A program made the translations under genes and the position numbers. The notes below the pieces were generated by a model. It saw only the letters and a program-made list of their open reading frames with translations, was not told where the DNA came from and searched no databases. Positions 55,077 through 63,981 of a DNA stretch of 64,000 nucleotides are shown piece by piece; within the stretch, counting starts at the first letter, position 1, and every line of letters starts with the position of its first letter. The DNA is taken from assembly GCA_018613035.1 (NCBI GenBank), contig JAGGRA010000002.1, positions 75,928-139,927 on the forward strand, given 5' to 3'. Source of the DNA: Pseudomonas sp. ISL-84 (lineage in GTDB: Bacteria > Bacillota > Bacilli > Bacillales > Cytobacillaceae).

Positions 55077-55712
55077 CTATTCTTTCCCTAAAATATCACT
55101 GTCCACGACACCATGGTGAATCCGGACGACTTCATGGTTTTTATCTTTTTGAATAACGAAAAATCCATTCGAAAAGTCTGAGGATAATTCTTTGAAGAAA
55201 ATTCCATCAATTCCCTTCTCATGCTTTTCGCCGATCGTTAAATGGTATTCAGACCCTTTTTTGACAAGCTGGGCGGGAAAGCCTTTATCCCAATCCTCTG
55301 ATGAATCATGGATTTTTCTCGTGACCTCCACTACATGGATGTCTACCCCTTCGAGCAGCTCGAACAACTCGTTGATCAGCGAATGCTTTACCATCCGTTC
55401 AAGCTTGGTCTGGACAGCCTGCCCGAGAATAATCTGGGTGATCTTATATTGCTGGGCCACATCCGCTATCACTTTGGCGATTCTCTTGCCTTCTGAGTGT
55501 TTTGAGAGCATTTTCAGTCCGTATTTTTCTGCCAGACTTTCGAACAGAAATTTCGTTTGCAGCTCATTAAAGTCAAGATCTTCATGTTTCTGGTTTTCTA
55601 CGGAGAGAATATACCCTTCCCCCTGGAAAGCGTCCTTTAATATTTTTCCTCTTTGGGCCAGCCTTTCCGCATGGTTAGGGTTGCTGACACATACTAAAAT
55701 ATTTTCTCTCAT
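55077..55712 (-). CDS. KdpD-type universal stress domain protein
   Basis: 211 aa from the ATG at 55712 (GAGGTGTGGAG upstream). The N-terminal 135 residues form a Usp domain of the KdpD subgroup: MRENILVCVSNPNHAERLAQ, ADVAQQYKITQIILGQAVQT, LERMVKHSLINELFELLEGV and DIHVVEVTRK. The C-terminal 70 residues (LVKKGSEYHLTIGEKHEKGI and SNGFFVIQKDKNHEVVRIHH) form an unassigned beta-rich module. It lacks the KdpD membrane helices and kinase. Stand-alone KdpD Usp proteins occur in Bacillaceae and may sense nucleotides such as c-di-AMP; that is only inferred here. Confidence 0.75.
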   Translation of the reverse strand: MRENILVCVSNPNHAERLAQRGKILKDAFQGEGYILSVENQKHEDLDFNELQTKFLFESLAEKYGLKMLSKHSEGKRIAKVIADVAQQYKITQIILGQAVQTKLERMVKHSLINELFELLEGVDIHVVEVTRKIHDSSEDWDKGFPAQLVKKGSEYHLTIGEKHEKGIDGIFFKELSSDFSNGFFVIQKDKNHEVVRIHHGVVDSDILGKE

Positions 55713-55786
55713 CTCCACACCTCTTTCACATGATCCTCTAATTAGTATAGCACTCAAACAGGGGAATAAACCTTATTCTTCCATAG

Positions 55787-56665
55787 CTAAGCCTGTGCTG
55801 TCAGCGGATGCTTAAAATGGACTGGAAGCATCAGTTCTTTTTTGGCGCGGAAAAAAAGCACCTCGTCCGGTTGAAAGCTTCTTGCTGCTGGATTAATATC
55901 CGGAAAGCTGGGGGTAAAATGGAACAGGATTTGCTTTGTCCTGCCTGAAATGAATTTGGAAAGGATAGGTTTTATATGTATCTTTGCATGTGAGATCACA
56001 TCGTAAACATGCAGCGTTCCCTGTTCTTCTTTTAATAGAACGATTGCTTTTTCATCCTCAAGCCAATATATATCCTCATTGAAAACATGGCTGCAGTAAA
56101 ACATAAGAATGTTAATCGTACCCTCAGCTGCCAGGCTGGTCGAGAGGGGCATTCTCTTCGAGGCAAACTTTTGAATGAATTGGAGATCGTCGTTGCTGGA
56201 GCCATTTAGCTTTCGGATGCCCTCCAGCGGTGAAGGTTTAAGGTCACTGGTTCCAATCGAAAAAAGCTTTTCTTCATAAGGATTAAAGCCAAACTTCGGG
56301 TAGAAGTTAAGCACAGACCTATTGGCGAATAAATAGAGTAGATCACATTTGCTTTCATAATCACTGATTACTTTATTCATCAAATCGGCAGATAGCCCTC
56401 TGCCCCGATAATCCGGATGTGTCATGACAGTTCCAATCTGGATTGCTTTATGGATTTCCCCGTGTATCAATAGGTTAACAACATTAACAGAAACATTGGC
56501 GACAATCTCATATTTGTCCGCATAGGAATACGGAATATAGCTATCTCCCCAAAACCCTTCCTTATACCAGCGTTCAAAAGTGATTCCGAATACTTTGCAG
56601 GCAAGGCTGTTAAAGCTCTCCCGGTACAGTTCATGGTGTTTATAGTCTTTGATAAAATTCAGCAT
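55787..56665 (-). CDS. GNAT N-acetyltransferase with a C-terminal extension
   Basis: 292 aa from the ATG at 56665 (AAGGAGCTTGCCA upstream). The GNAT core lies in the first 150 residues: QIGTVMTHPDYRGRGLSADL has the acetyl-CoA loop (Q/RxxGxG/A), followed by LFANRSVLNFYPKFGFNPYE. The last 130 residues (VFNEDIYWLEDEKAIVLLKE, FHFTPSFPDI) form a second, unassigned alpha/beta domain typical of longer GNAT proteins of the Eis-like kind without the SCP2 tail. Substrate unknown. Confidence 0.82.
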   Translation of the reverse strand: MLNFIKDYKHHELYRESFNSLACKVFGITFERWYKEGFWGDSYIPYSYADKYEIVANVSVNVVNLLIHGEIHKAIQIGTVMTHPDYRGRGLSADLMNKVISDYESKCDLLYLFANRSVLNFYPKFGFNPYEEKLFSIGTSDLKPSPLEGIRKLNGSSNDDLQFIQKFASKRMPLSTSLAAEGTINILMFYCSHVFNEDIYWLEDEKAIVLLKEEQGTLHVYDVISHAKIHIKPILSKFISGRTKQILFHFTPSFPDINPAARSFQPDEVLFFRAKKELMLPVHFKHPLTAQA

Positions 56666-56871
56666 TGGCAAGCTCCTTCCCCCTATACTAATTAGAATAG
56701 CAGATTTTTTTTGAATTTTTTATAGAAACGTGAATAAAGAATAATAGGGCTGGACATACTATTCCTACAAGTGTAAATCCCCCTTTTTTTTCGCTTCCAA
56801 ATTGGAAGCATTTTTTTTTTGCAAAAGAGAAAATCGCCATTCTATGAGGGGGAACGCAGATAATATGTAAG

Positions 56872-56898
56872 AACTCCGCTGTTTATCCGCGGAGTTTT
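56872..56898 (-). terminator. Weak terminator of the tcy operon
   Basis: AACTCCGC/GCGGAGTT stem shortly after the ATPase stop; the T-run is short. Confidence 0.5.
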
Positions 56899-56901
56899 GG
56901 T

Positions 56902-57636
56902 TTATTGGATCAGATTTAAAAATTGTTTGGTGCGAGCCTCTTTTGGATTAGAGAATATCTGTTCAGGATTGCCGCGTTCCACTACCACGCCGGCATCCAT
57001 GAAAATGACTTCATCTGCTGCTTCTCTGGCAAATCTCATTTCATGGGTAACAACGACCATCGTCATTCCTTCATTGGCAAGATCCTTCATCACCTTCAGC
57101 ACTTCCCCAACAAGCTCAGGGTCAAGGGCAGAAGTGGGCTCATCAAAGAGCATGACCTTTGGTTCCATAGCAAGTGCCCTTGCAATCCCTACCCGCTGCT
57201 GCTGGCCTCCCGAAAGCTGAAAGGGATAATAATGGATCTTATCACCCAAACCTACTTTCCCTAAAAGCATTTCGGCCTTTTTTCTGGCAGCTTCCTTCTT
57301 TTCACCTTTAACTGTTACAGGCCCTTCCATGATATTTTCGAGTGCAGTCATATGGGGAAAGAGATTGTAGTTCTGAAAAACCATTCCGGTAAGGCGGCGA
57401 AAAGAAGGGATCTTTTTCTTTGGCACTTGCTGTGAGAAATCAAGAACTTGATCCTCAATCGCAATTTGCCCAGATGTAGGCTGTTCGAGAACATTCAAGC
57501 AGCGCAATAATGTTGTTTTTCCTGATCCAGACGGTCCGATCACCACTACAACTTTTCCTTTAGCCACTTCCAGATTAATTCCTTTTAATACTTTTAACTG
57601 ATCAAACTGCTTATGCAAATCGTTTATCTTAATCAT
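56902..57636 (-). CDS. tcyC: Cystine ABC transporter ATP-binding protein (TcyC-like)
   Basis: 244 aa. Walker [14 protein letters not shown] (about 35), signature [17 protein letters not shown], Walker [16 protein letters not shown] and [25 protein letters not shown] precedes the ATG. Polar-amino-acid importer family, and third gene of the SBP-permease-ATPase operon, here ordered tcyA-B-C. The substrate assignment rests on the permease and SBP rather than this protein. Confidence 0.87.
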   Translation of the reverse strand: MIKINDLHKQFDQLKVLKGINLEVAKGKVVVVIGPSGSGKTTLLRCLNVLEQPTSGQIAIEDQVLDFSQQVPKKKIPSFRRLTGMVFQNYNLFPHMTALENIMEGPVTVKGEKKEAARKKAEMLLGKVGLGDKIHYYPFQLSGGQQQRVGIARALAMEPKVMLFDEPTSALDPELVGEVLKVMKDLANEGMTMVVVTHEMRFAREAADEVIFMDAGVVVERGNPEQIFSNPKEARTKQFLNLIQ

Positions 57637-57660
57637 TGAATTGCTCCTTGTCTAGCCTTT

Positions 57661-58362
57661 TCATGAAGAAACATACCGGTCAAGGCGGTTTTCAATCCTT
57701 CCCTGCACGATGGAGAGCAAAAAGCAAATTACCCAATAAATGAGGGCAGCCTGCATATACAGAAGCAAAAATTCATAATTGGTTGCTGCTATTTCCTGTG
57801 CTCTTCTAAACATCTCTGTAACCAGGATCATGGAAGCCAGAGATGTATCCTTTACAAGACTGATAAATGTATTAGAAAGAGGCGGTATCGATACCCTGGA
57901 TGCCTGCGGAAGAATAATCCTCTTAAGAGTTTGCGGATATGACATTCCAATAGAGTATCCAGCCTCCCATTGCCCTTTGGGAATCGATAAGATCGCTGCA
58001 CGTATGATTTCAGAAGCATATGCCCCTACATTTAACGAAAATCCTATAACAGCAGAAGGGAATGGATCAATAATGATTCCGATGGTCGGCAGCCCATAAA
58101 AAATAATAAAGAGCTGAACAAGCAGCGGGGTTCCCCTTACTGCTGATACATAAATTCTAGCAATTGTCTGCAGAATCTTATTGCCTGAAATTCGTGCAAG
58201 AGCCGTTAAAATCGCCAATGCCAAACCGAATACAAATGAAATCAGCGTCAATGGAATGGTATATATAATGGCACCTTCAAGTAAAGGCTGGAATGAACTC
58301 TTGCCAATCTCTATAAGCCTGGAGACCCTTTCAGGGTCTAAAAAAATACTACTTAAGTACAT
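57661..58362 (-). CDS. tcyB: Cystine ABC transporter permease (TcyB-like)
   Basis: 233 aa from the ATG at 58362 (a TTG at 58371 is possible); overlaps the SBP stop by 14 bp. About five membrane helices; EAA loop [20 protein letters not shown] and [18 protein letters not shown], both typical of the HisMQ family. The overall wording resembles B. subtilis TcyB (YckJ). It forms the channel of the importer. Confidence 0.87.
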   Translation of the reverse strand: MYLSSIFLDPERVSRLIEIGKSSFQPLLEGAIIYTIPLTLISFVFGLALAILTALARISGNKILQTIARIYVSAVRGTPLLVQLFIIFYGLPTIGIIIDPFPSAVIGFSLNVGAYASEIIRAAILSIPKGQWEAGYSIGMSYPQTLKRIILPQASRVSIPPLSNTFISLVKDTSLASMILVTEMFRRAQEIAATNYEFLLLYMQAALIYWVICFLLSIVQGRIENRLDRYVSS

Positions 58363-59167
58363 CTTCGCCAAACCATTTTTCCGAGATTTTTAGATACGTG
58401 CCATCCTCAATCATTTCATTTAAGGCTTTGTTAACTTCTTCCACCAATGTGTCGCTTCCCTTTCGGAACATCAAGCCGCTTTGAGAAGCATCTTCAGATT
58501 CTGCAACCATTTTAACCGGAGCATCAGGTTTTTGCTTTTTGAAATCCAAAAACGATAAATTATCGTTGATTGTAATATCAGCACGCTTGGAATTTATTAG
58601 CTCAATCGCTTGATTAAATCCTTCTACACCCACAATCTCCGCTCCATAGGACTTGGCAAGATCCGCATAATTACTTGTCATGGACTGGGCAGCTTTTAAT
58701 CCTTCGATGTCTTCAAAGCCCGAAATAGTATTATTGGATTCATGAGTGATTAGTGCTGCCGCAGAAGAAATATATGGATCAGAAAAATCGTACTTTTCCT
58801 GACGGTCAGGGCGAATTCCTACTTGGTTTGCAATCATATCAAAACGCTTAGAATCCAAACCAGCAAACATTGCGTCCCATTGTGTTTCTAAAAATACCGG
58901 TTCTAGATCCAGTCTTTTCGCCACCTCTTTCGCAATTTCAACATCAAATCCTGTCAGTTCACCTGTTTCGTCATGGAAGGTAAATGGAGGGTATGTCCCT
59001 TCTGTTCCGATTTTTAATTTTCCTTCATCCTGAACTTTAGCCAATAGGTCCTCGGTCGTATTTTTCTCCTCTGCAGTGTTTTCTGGATTCGCTTTATTCG
59101 TTCCACAGCCTGCAATTAACAACAAAGTGCTCATAAGCAGCATGAGAAGCATCGTAAATTTTTTCAT
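58349..59167 (-). CDS. tcyA: Cystine-binding lipoprotein (TcyA-like)
   Basis: 272 aa. Lipoprotein signal [21 protein letters not shown] (lipobox IAGC, Cys about 21), then the SBP bac 3 domain: [60 protein letters not shown] and a C-terminal [19 protein letters not shown]. The family binds polar amino acids. Cystine is the best guess from similarity to TcyA (YckK). First gene of tcyABC. Confidence 0.85.
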   Translation of the reverse strand: MKKFTMLLMLLMSTLLLIAGCGTNKANPENTAEEKNTTEDLLAKVQDEGKLKIGTEGTYPPFTFHDETGELTGFDVEIAKEVAKRLDLEPVFLETQWDAMFAGLDSKRFDMIANQVGIRPDRQEKYDFSDPYISSAAALITHESNNTISGFEDIEGLKAAQSMTSNYADLAKSYGAEIVGVEGFNQAIELINSKRADITINDNLSFLDFKKQKPDAPVKMVAESEDASQSGLMFRKGSDTLVEEVNKALNEMIEDGTYLKISEKWFGEDVLK

Positions 59168-59322
59168 TTTTAATCCCCCTAATTCTGATGTGTTTTATTA
59201 GCATTAGCAATATTATTATATGAATTAACATCTGTCAAAAGAAAAAATCTTACTTTTATAGCTTTTCCTTTAATAGCCAAATTACTACTGCAATCTTTCT
59301 TTGAACGGGACTCTTTCCCAAA

Positions 59323-59352
59323 CAAAAAACCTTCTTTGAGCAAGAAGGTTAA
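59323..59352 (-). terminator. Terminator of the DUF2935 gene
   Basis: AACCTTCTT/AAGAAGGTT stem followed by TTTTTTG on the minus strand. Confidence 0.75.
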
Positions 59353-59364
59353 AAGGAAGGATTA

Positions 59365-60189
59365 TTAATAAGAAGGCTTTTTCAGCGAGCATTTGGAAGC
59401 TTCTCCTGCCAGCTCGGGCGCATAATAACTAAGTTTTTTTATTAAATAGCAAGCTTCCGGGAAATGGTGCTCGAGAAATCTTAACGTCGTTTTATTAAGA
59501 ATCCTTTTGCCGGCGTATTTTTGAACAATTCCCTTAATGTATTCATTCATTTCAATAACAGCAAGCCCAACATCACGTGCCAATTCCTGCTGGCGCGGAA
59601 ATCCCGGCTGTGTGAATTTCAGATATCCCTTCATATGGCGGTTCTGCACCATGAAGCCCTGGAATATCCGCGTATAGACTTCGGCCTTCTCCTCAACAAA
59701 AACCTCAATTGGATCAATTGAATTCCTCAGCAGAACAATATGGCCAAGCTGGTCCTCCAGCCATAAATCAAGCAAGTCAACTAGAGATTGAGGCGGCGGT
59801 GTCAGCCCTTTTGCATAATAGCTTAACAGCCGCAAGTATTCCTCGTTCTCGCTTAATGTACCGTTGAAGTATGTTGGAGAAAGGTTTATATTAACCACGT
59901 TATTAATCCGTAAATTCTGCAGCTTTCCTTCGAATTGAAAATAGCCGTTTGCAATCGGCCATACTTCCATTGCAAAAGAAATGGCTTCCTGGGAATTTGC
60001 CTGTGCAGAAGGCGGAAGTTGGTTCAGCCTGCTGCGCAGATTCCGAAAGGCTTGTCTATATTCATCTGCTCTCTTTACGTATTTTGTTTCTGTCGGTGAA
60101 AGATGGTCTCTTACAAAAATTGCATGGTCCTCGAGAATTTCCAGCCAAAAGGCATGCTCCTCCCAAGGCGTCAGCCCTATTTCATTCAT
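59365..60189 (-). CDS. DUF2935 family protein
   Basis: 274 aa from the ATG at 60189 (GGGGGGATAGCAGG upstream); the extension to 60258 is rejected. Two related helical halves: LTPWEEHAFWLEILEDHAIFVRDHLSPTE (about 4-32) and the mirrored LVDLLDLWLEDQLGHIVLLR with SIDPIEVFVEEKAEVYTRIF. The His and Glu placement (EEHAFW, EDHAIF, DQLGHI) suggests a ferritin-like, metal-binding bundle. Family function is unknown; relatives have been linked to spores only by phylogeny. Single gene. Confidence 0.85.
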   Translation of the reverse strand: MNEIGLTPWEEHAFWLEILEDHAIFVRDHLSPTETKYVKRADEYRQAFRNLRSRLNQLPPSAQANSQEAISFAMEVWPIANGYFQFEGKLQNLRINNVVNINLSPTYFNGTLSENEEYLRLLSYYAKGLTPPPQSLVDLLDLWLEDQLGHIVLLRNSIDPIEVFVEEKAEVYTRIFQGFMVQNRHMKGYLKFTQPGFPRQQELARDVGLAVIEMNEYIKGIVQKYAGKRILNKTTLRFLEHHFPEACYLIKKLSYYAPELAGEASKCSLKKPSY

Positions 60190-60321
60190 CCTGCTATCCC
60201 CCCATATTAATCCTTTTAGATGTATATGCTTTTCGAAAAGGAATGATGAATGGAGCATTTCGGATAAAAAAGGGGTGAATTAGAGAAAATAAGGGAGCAT
60301 TTTTAAGAAAGGAGAATCACC

Positions 60322-60453
60322 ATGACGAAAAAATATAACAAAGGCAGCAAAAATCAAAACTCACCAAGAGGAAACCAATCACCGATCAGCGGAGATAACA
60401 GCAAAGGCAATAAGCGAAATAAGGATCAAAACGATAAGACGGATATGGATTAA
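60322..60453 (+). CDS. 43-aa hydrophilic protein
   Basis: AAAGGAGAATCACC precedes the ATG. The product starts MTKKYNKGSKNQNSPRGNQS and is almost entirely Lys, Asn, Gln, Ser, Gly and Asp, with no hydrophobic core, ending KDQNDKTDMD. It is followed by a strong terminator. The length, the composition and a Lys/Gly-rich opening recall YuzL and other minor spore proteins, but I cannot name the family. Confidence 0.65.
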   Translation: MTKKYNKGSKNQNSPRGNQSPISGDNSKGNKRNKDQNDKTDMD

Positions 60454-60455
60454 AG

Positions 60456-60489
60456 AAAAAACCGGCTTTCTGTTCAAAGCCGGTTTTTC
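60456..60489. terminator. Bidirectional terminator
   Basis: AACCGGCTTT/AAAGCCGGTT with TTTTT on both sides, serving the convergent small genes. Confidence 0.85.
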
Positions 60490-60702
60490 CTATTCATCGT
60501 CCCCAGATATTTTAATAGCAGGCGTATTGTTATACAGATAGGTTGGAGCCATGTTCTGGTGCTCTTCTCTATTATTCATCGCTTCCTGAAGCTTAAGATT
60601 GGCATCCTCTGCTTCTGTCCTGCTGCTCATTTTAGAGTGGATATTCTGATCTTCCAGCTTTTCATTCAGCTTTATATTCGTTTCAGCCGCTTTCTCGTCC
60701 AT
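60490..60702 (-). CDS. 70-aa acidic hydrophilic protein
   Basis: ATG at 60702 (GGAGGAATGGTA upstream), MDEKAAETNIKLNEKLEDQN and LKLQEAMNNREEHQNMAPTY, ending TPAIKISGDDE. Helical, highly charged, no membrane segment. Repeated N-L-K-L phrases (NIKLNEKL; ANLKLQEA) suggest a duplicated helix. Family not recognised. Confidence 0.65.
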   Translation of the reverse strand: MDEKAAETNIKLNEKLEDQNIHSKMSSRTEAEDANLKLQEAMNNREEHQNMAPTYLYNNTPAIKISGDDE

Positions 60703-60779
60703 TACCATTCCTCCTTTTTCGTTTTAGTGTTTGATAAATGAGTATTAAATATTTACCACACCTGTACTCGGGTAAAACA

Positions 60780-60812
60780 AAAAAGCATAGAACACAGTGT
60801 GTCCTATGCTTT
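60780..60812 (-). terminator. def terminator
   Basis: AAAGCATAGGACAC/GTGTTCTATGCTTT hairpin followed by TTTTG on the minus strand, just after def. Confidence 0.85.
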
Positions 60813-60817
60813 CGTTA

Positions 60818-61396
60818 TTAAAGATGATCCATTACGGAGTTTTCCGGCACTTTAAATGGGTCGTTTTTGTCGATTCTGTCATAAAACATAATCCCGTTCA
60901 GATGATCAATTTCATGCTGCATAATAATGGATGGGACTCCCTTGAAACGAAGGGTTACTTCTTCGCCCTCCAGGTTATATGCTTTTACCTTAATGCGTTC
61001 ATAACGCGGGACATACCCTTTAACATCCCGGTCTACAGACAGGCATCCTTCCCCATCAGGAAGGAAAATCACGCCCACTGAGTGACTGATAATTTTCGGA
61101 TTGATTACAAAGTATTCCTGCGGCTCGCCTTTTTCATTGCTAAAATATGCTGTAAACATGCGTTTGTTCAGTCCAATTTGGTTTGCTGATAAACCGACCC
61201 CCGGGCGCAGGCTATATTTTTTCGCCGTGGCAGGATCCTGGCTATTTCTCAAATACTGCATCATCGCGATTAACGTTCCACGGTCCTCTTCAGTAAGCGG
61301 TATGGGAACTTCCTTCGTCACTTCGCGCAGAACCGGATCGCCCTCCCGAACAATATCTTTCATAGTAATTATTGTGTTTGCATCAAATTTAGTCAT
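60818..61396 (-). CDS. def: Peptide deformylase
   Basis: 192 aa if started at the ATG at 61396, which overlaps the stop of the upstream regulator (ATGACTAA) and suggests coupling; an ATG at 61363 (MKDIVREG) is an alternative without a ribosome site. The three PDF motifs are GVGLSANQIG (about 70), EGCLSV (about 120) and QHEIDHLNG (about 164), with Cys and two His as metal ligands. It removes the N-formyl group from nascent proteins. The usual Firmicute start (M-I/L-T-M-K-D-I) is changed to IITMKDIV, so the start is less certain than the function. Confidence 0.93.
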   Translation of the reverse strand: MTKFDANTIITMKDIVREGDPVLREVTKEVPIPLTEEDRGTLIAMMQYLRNSQDPATAKKYSLRPGVGLSANQIGLNKRMFTAYFSNEKGEPQEYFVINPKIISHSVGVIFLPDGEGCLSVDRDVKGYVPRYERIKVKAYNLEGEEVTLRFKGVPSIIMQHEIDHLNGIMFYDRIDKNDPFKVPENSVMDHL

Positions 61397-61580
61397 AAAT
61401 AAATACTTCATCTACCTTTACATTTAATGTTTTGGAAATCTTAAAAGCAAGCTCCAGGGTTGGGTCATACTTATTATTTTCAATGCAATTGATCGTTTGC
61501 CTGACCACACTGCACTCTTTTGCCAGCATTTCCTGCGTAATCCCCAGCTTTTTCCGCATTTCTTTTATTTTATTCTTCAT
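61389..61580 (-). CDS. Small XRE-family transcriptional regulator
   Basis: 63 aa from the ATG at 61580 (AAAGGTGATAAT upstream). A single HTH of the Cro/CI type: MRKKLGITQEMLAKECSVVR, TINCIENNKYDPTLELAFKI, ending LNVKVDEVFIYD. This short type (YgzD/YvaO-like) typically controls an adjacent membrane gene, but none is present; the only linked gene is def, whose start overlaps its stop. Confidence 0.85.
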   Translation of the reverse strand: MKNKIKEMRKKLGITQEMLAKECSVVRQTINCIENNKYDPTLELAFKISKTLNVKVDEVFIYD

Positions 61581-61674
61581 ATTATCACCTTTTTGGGCTG
61601 AAACTGTATTTATCGTATCATTTTGGCTGTGATGATGTCCAACCAATTGGACATTCTTCTGCACGGAAAAAATT

Positions 61675-61760
61675 TATCCGCGAAATATCGTCTATATCCG
61701 CGAAAAAACAAATATAATCGCCGCGATTTATTTGCATTTATCCGCGAAACCGCTTTTTTA
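61675..61760. repeat. Cluster of ATCCGCGAAA phrases
   Basis: ATCCGCGAAA occurs three times (near 61676, 61700 and 61740), with a related ATCGCCGCGATT. Similar in style to the phrases at 28561-28745. Confidence 0.5.
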
Positions 61761-61762
61761 GC

Positions 61763-61800
61763 AAAAAACCAGTGTGGGCGCACTGCCCACACTGGTTCGG
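61763..61800 (-). terminator. Terminator of the sigma/anti-sigma operon
   Basis: ACCAGTGTGGGC/GCCCACACTGGT hairpin followed by TTTTTTG on the minus strand, immediately after the DUF4179 gene. Confidence 0.9.
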
Positions 61801-63159
61801 TTACTTAACCTTCATTTTTACATCTCCTTCAATCCAGGCAGGGAAGAAAGAAAGTTCCAGTCTTAAAGGGTTTTTATAATCAGTTTCCTCTCTTGACGGG
61901 AGTGAGATGCCGATCTTCTGTTTACCCCCTTCTTCCCGGTAAGAAGTAGACATTCCATCATAAATATCTTTGTTATTCGCGTCCTTCACACTGTTAAAAA
62001 GGAAGTAATGAAAGTCTTCTTTTGTATCAAGTGTGAACATCAGCATATCGTCTTCCCATTCTACGCAGGAGAGCTTTGACCCTTTTGGCTGCTTCAAAAT
62101 CTCTTTTTTATCCGTGTCAACTAAGACATATGCTTCATCCTTATCAACAGCCTGAATTTTATTCATGACCAGGTATAATTGTTTCGGTTCCTTAAAGTAA
62201 TTACTTTGGAGGTAAAGAATATCCTCGTGATCACTGACATGGCTGGCTGTTATGCCATTGGAAATTTTCGTCCAGGACTCCCCGTTTTCATCGACCAGGC
62301 GGATATCCTGAAACTCAAAGATTTTCTTGCTGTTATTTGGGTCATAAGCAAGATGGACTGCGACTCGGAGCGGATACACCGTTATGTCCTTTACCGTAAT
62401 TTTCTGGCCTTCAATTGTTACCTCTTTGTTCATTTCATACGTTTTTTTGACCTTCACAGGCTTTTCAATAGAAAAAGGAATTTGGAACGTTTCATTTAGA
62501 TCATCCGTTTTCACTTTCATGGATAGGTTGAACTTTTTCGTTTCAAGCTTCTCCTGAAAAAAAAGCTCTAAAGCAGAGGATACCGATTTTCTCGGTTTAT
62601 CGTCGTAAGGTGAATGAGTACCATAGCTGGAAGATCCTAAAACAAATTTTGTACCATCTGCCGGCTCAAGCTCCATCTCTTCTACATCAAAAAGCTTTTG
62701 CTTCTTTTCCGATTCCATCGTATAAAAAATGACCAATCCTGTCTCGTCCGCAATAACTGAATCAATTGTAACTCTTAGCCCGTTTTTTTCCTGTGTGACA
62801 CCAATTTTCTGTAAATAATCATTCTCCACTGCCGACATAAGCCCTTTATCAAATCGGATGATCTCCACAATCTTTTGCATGCCCGGAAGTTCTGCCACAT
62901 AATGGGCAAATGCCGGTGATACCCTAATGCTGGTCAGAAAAACAATCGCCAGCACAGCTGCCGCCACACTGGGAAGAATCCACCGTTTCCTGCGCAGGCC
63001 GGGTTGCTTTTTAATGCTTGCAGATTCTGCAGGTGCCCCTTCTCTTTTTGCTTTTTGGAATCCTGCCAAAATAGCCGCGTCAATTTTCTCCTCTGAAATC
63101 GTTATTTCATCAAAACTTTTCTTCATTTTTGCAAGGTCCTGTTCTTCTTTTTCATACAT
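61801..63159 (-). CDS. DUF4179 membrane protein, predicted anti-sigma factor
   Basis: 452 aa. An N-terminal cytoplasmic part of about 60 residues (YEKEEQDLAKMKKSFDEITI) precedes one membrane helix at about 61-80 (WILPSVAAAVLAIVFLTSIR), then a roughly 370-residue extracellular DUF4179-type domain (PAFAHYVAELPGMQKIVEII; GLRVTIDSVIADETGLVIFY). Overlaps the sigma gene by 8 bp. By analogy with SigV/RsiV-type pairs it should hold its sigma factor at the membrane and respond to an extracellular signal. Confidence 0.85.
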   Translation of the reverse strand: MYEKEEQDLAKMKKSFDEITISEEKIDAAILAGFQKAKREGAPAESASIKKQPGLRRKRWILPSVAAAVLAIVFLTSIRVSPAFAHYVAELPGMQKIVEIIRFDKGLMSAVENDYLQKIGVTQEKNGLRVTIDSVIADETGLVIFYTMESEKKQKLFDVEEMELEPADGTKFVLGSSSYGTHSPYDDKPRKSVSSALELFFQEKLETKKFNLSMKVKTDDLNETFQIPFSIEKPVKVKKTYEMNKEVTIEGQKITVKDITVYPLRVAVHLAYDPNNSKKIFEFQDIRLVDENGESWTKISNGITASHVSDHEDILYLQSNYFKEPKQLYLVMNKIQAVDKDEAYVLVDTDKKEILKQPKGSKLSCVEWEDDMLMFTLDTKEDFHYFLFNSVKDANNKDIYDGMSTSYREEGGKQKIGISLPSREETDYKNPLRLELSFFPAWIEGDVKMKVK

Positions 63160-63673
63160 GAGACATCCCCCCTTTCTCCTCGAGCTTCTCTCTTAGAGAT
63201 TTAAGCGCTTTGTTCAGCCAGGTTTTCACGGTTCCTTCCGGACAATCAAGTGTTCCTGCGATATCTTTAATCTTCAGATCATGGAAATATTTAAGAGTCA
63301 ATATTTCTCGTGAGCGCTCATCCAAAGCTTGCATGGCATCCTGAATCTCTATTAACGAATGGCTCTCCGATTTTCCCATTGTCAGGAGCAAATCCTCATT
63401 CAAAACCATCCGCTTTTGCCTTTTCAATGTATCGTTGCAGTAATTGATCATGATGCGGATTAGCCATGTTTTAAAATAAGAAGCTTCCTTTAACTCCTTA
63501 AGCCCTTTATAAGCTCGAAATGTTACTTCCTGAATCGCTTCTAGTGCATCTTCCTCATTCCGCAAATAAGAAAGAGCGGTTTTATATAAATCTATTTTTA
63601 GCATGCTGATGATTTGCAGAAAGGCCTCATCATCGCCTTCCTTTGCCTTCAGCACAAGCGGATCGATCGCCAA
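63152..63673 (-). CDS. ECF-type RNA polymerase sigma factor
   Basis: 173 aa, TTG start at 63673 with GGGGGGACCCCGGT upstream. Region 2: DLYKTALSYLRNEEDALEAI and YFKTWLIRIMINYCNDTLKR. Region 4: LDERSREILTLKYFHDLKIK and DIAGTLDCPEGTVKTWLNKA. It is a SigV/SigY-like ECF factor, coexpressed with the DUF4179 anti-sigma factor. Autoregulated expression is usual for the family, but no promoter was identified in 63674-63752. Confidence 0.92.
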   Translation of the reverse strand: MAIDPLVLKAKEGDDEAFLQIISMLKIDLYKTALSYLRNEEDALEAIQEVTFRAYKGLKELKEASYFKTWLIRIMINYCNDTLKRQKRMVLNEDLLLTMGKSESHSLIEIQDAMQALDERSREILTLKYFHDLKIKDIAGTLDCPEGTVKTWLNKALKSLREKLEEKGGMSHV

Positions 63674-63760
63674 ACCGGGGTCCCCCCTTCAATTCTATCT
63701 GTACATTAGACTTCCGAAACGGAAAAAAAGTTTTATCTATTTAATTTTCTTTTTAACTAA

Positions 63761-63981
63761 GGCTGTTTTCGCAAAGATTGTTGCTTACATACTGGTTTTA
63801 ATTACTGAGTTGATTGAAGCGGAAGGCACTTGACTCCTGCGGGAAGAGAGGGAGCGGGAGACCCCGCAGGCGTGAAACGCCGAGGAGGCTCCAGTTCCTC
63901 CCCGCGGAAAGCAAGTGACTGGAGCGGAAATCAACGGGCAAGCTTTATAGTCCAAAAACAACAATCTATACGAAAAGAGCC
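63761..63981 (+). mobile_element. MITE family B, copy 8 (forward, best preserved)
   Basis: Ends GGCTGTTTTCGCAAAGATTG and CAATCTATACGAAAAGAGCC, together a ~23-bp inverted repeat with three mismatches. Perfect 8-bp target duplication TTAACTAA at 63753-63760 and 63982-63989. About 221 bp, non-coding. Confidence 0.95.
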
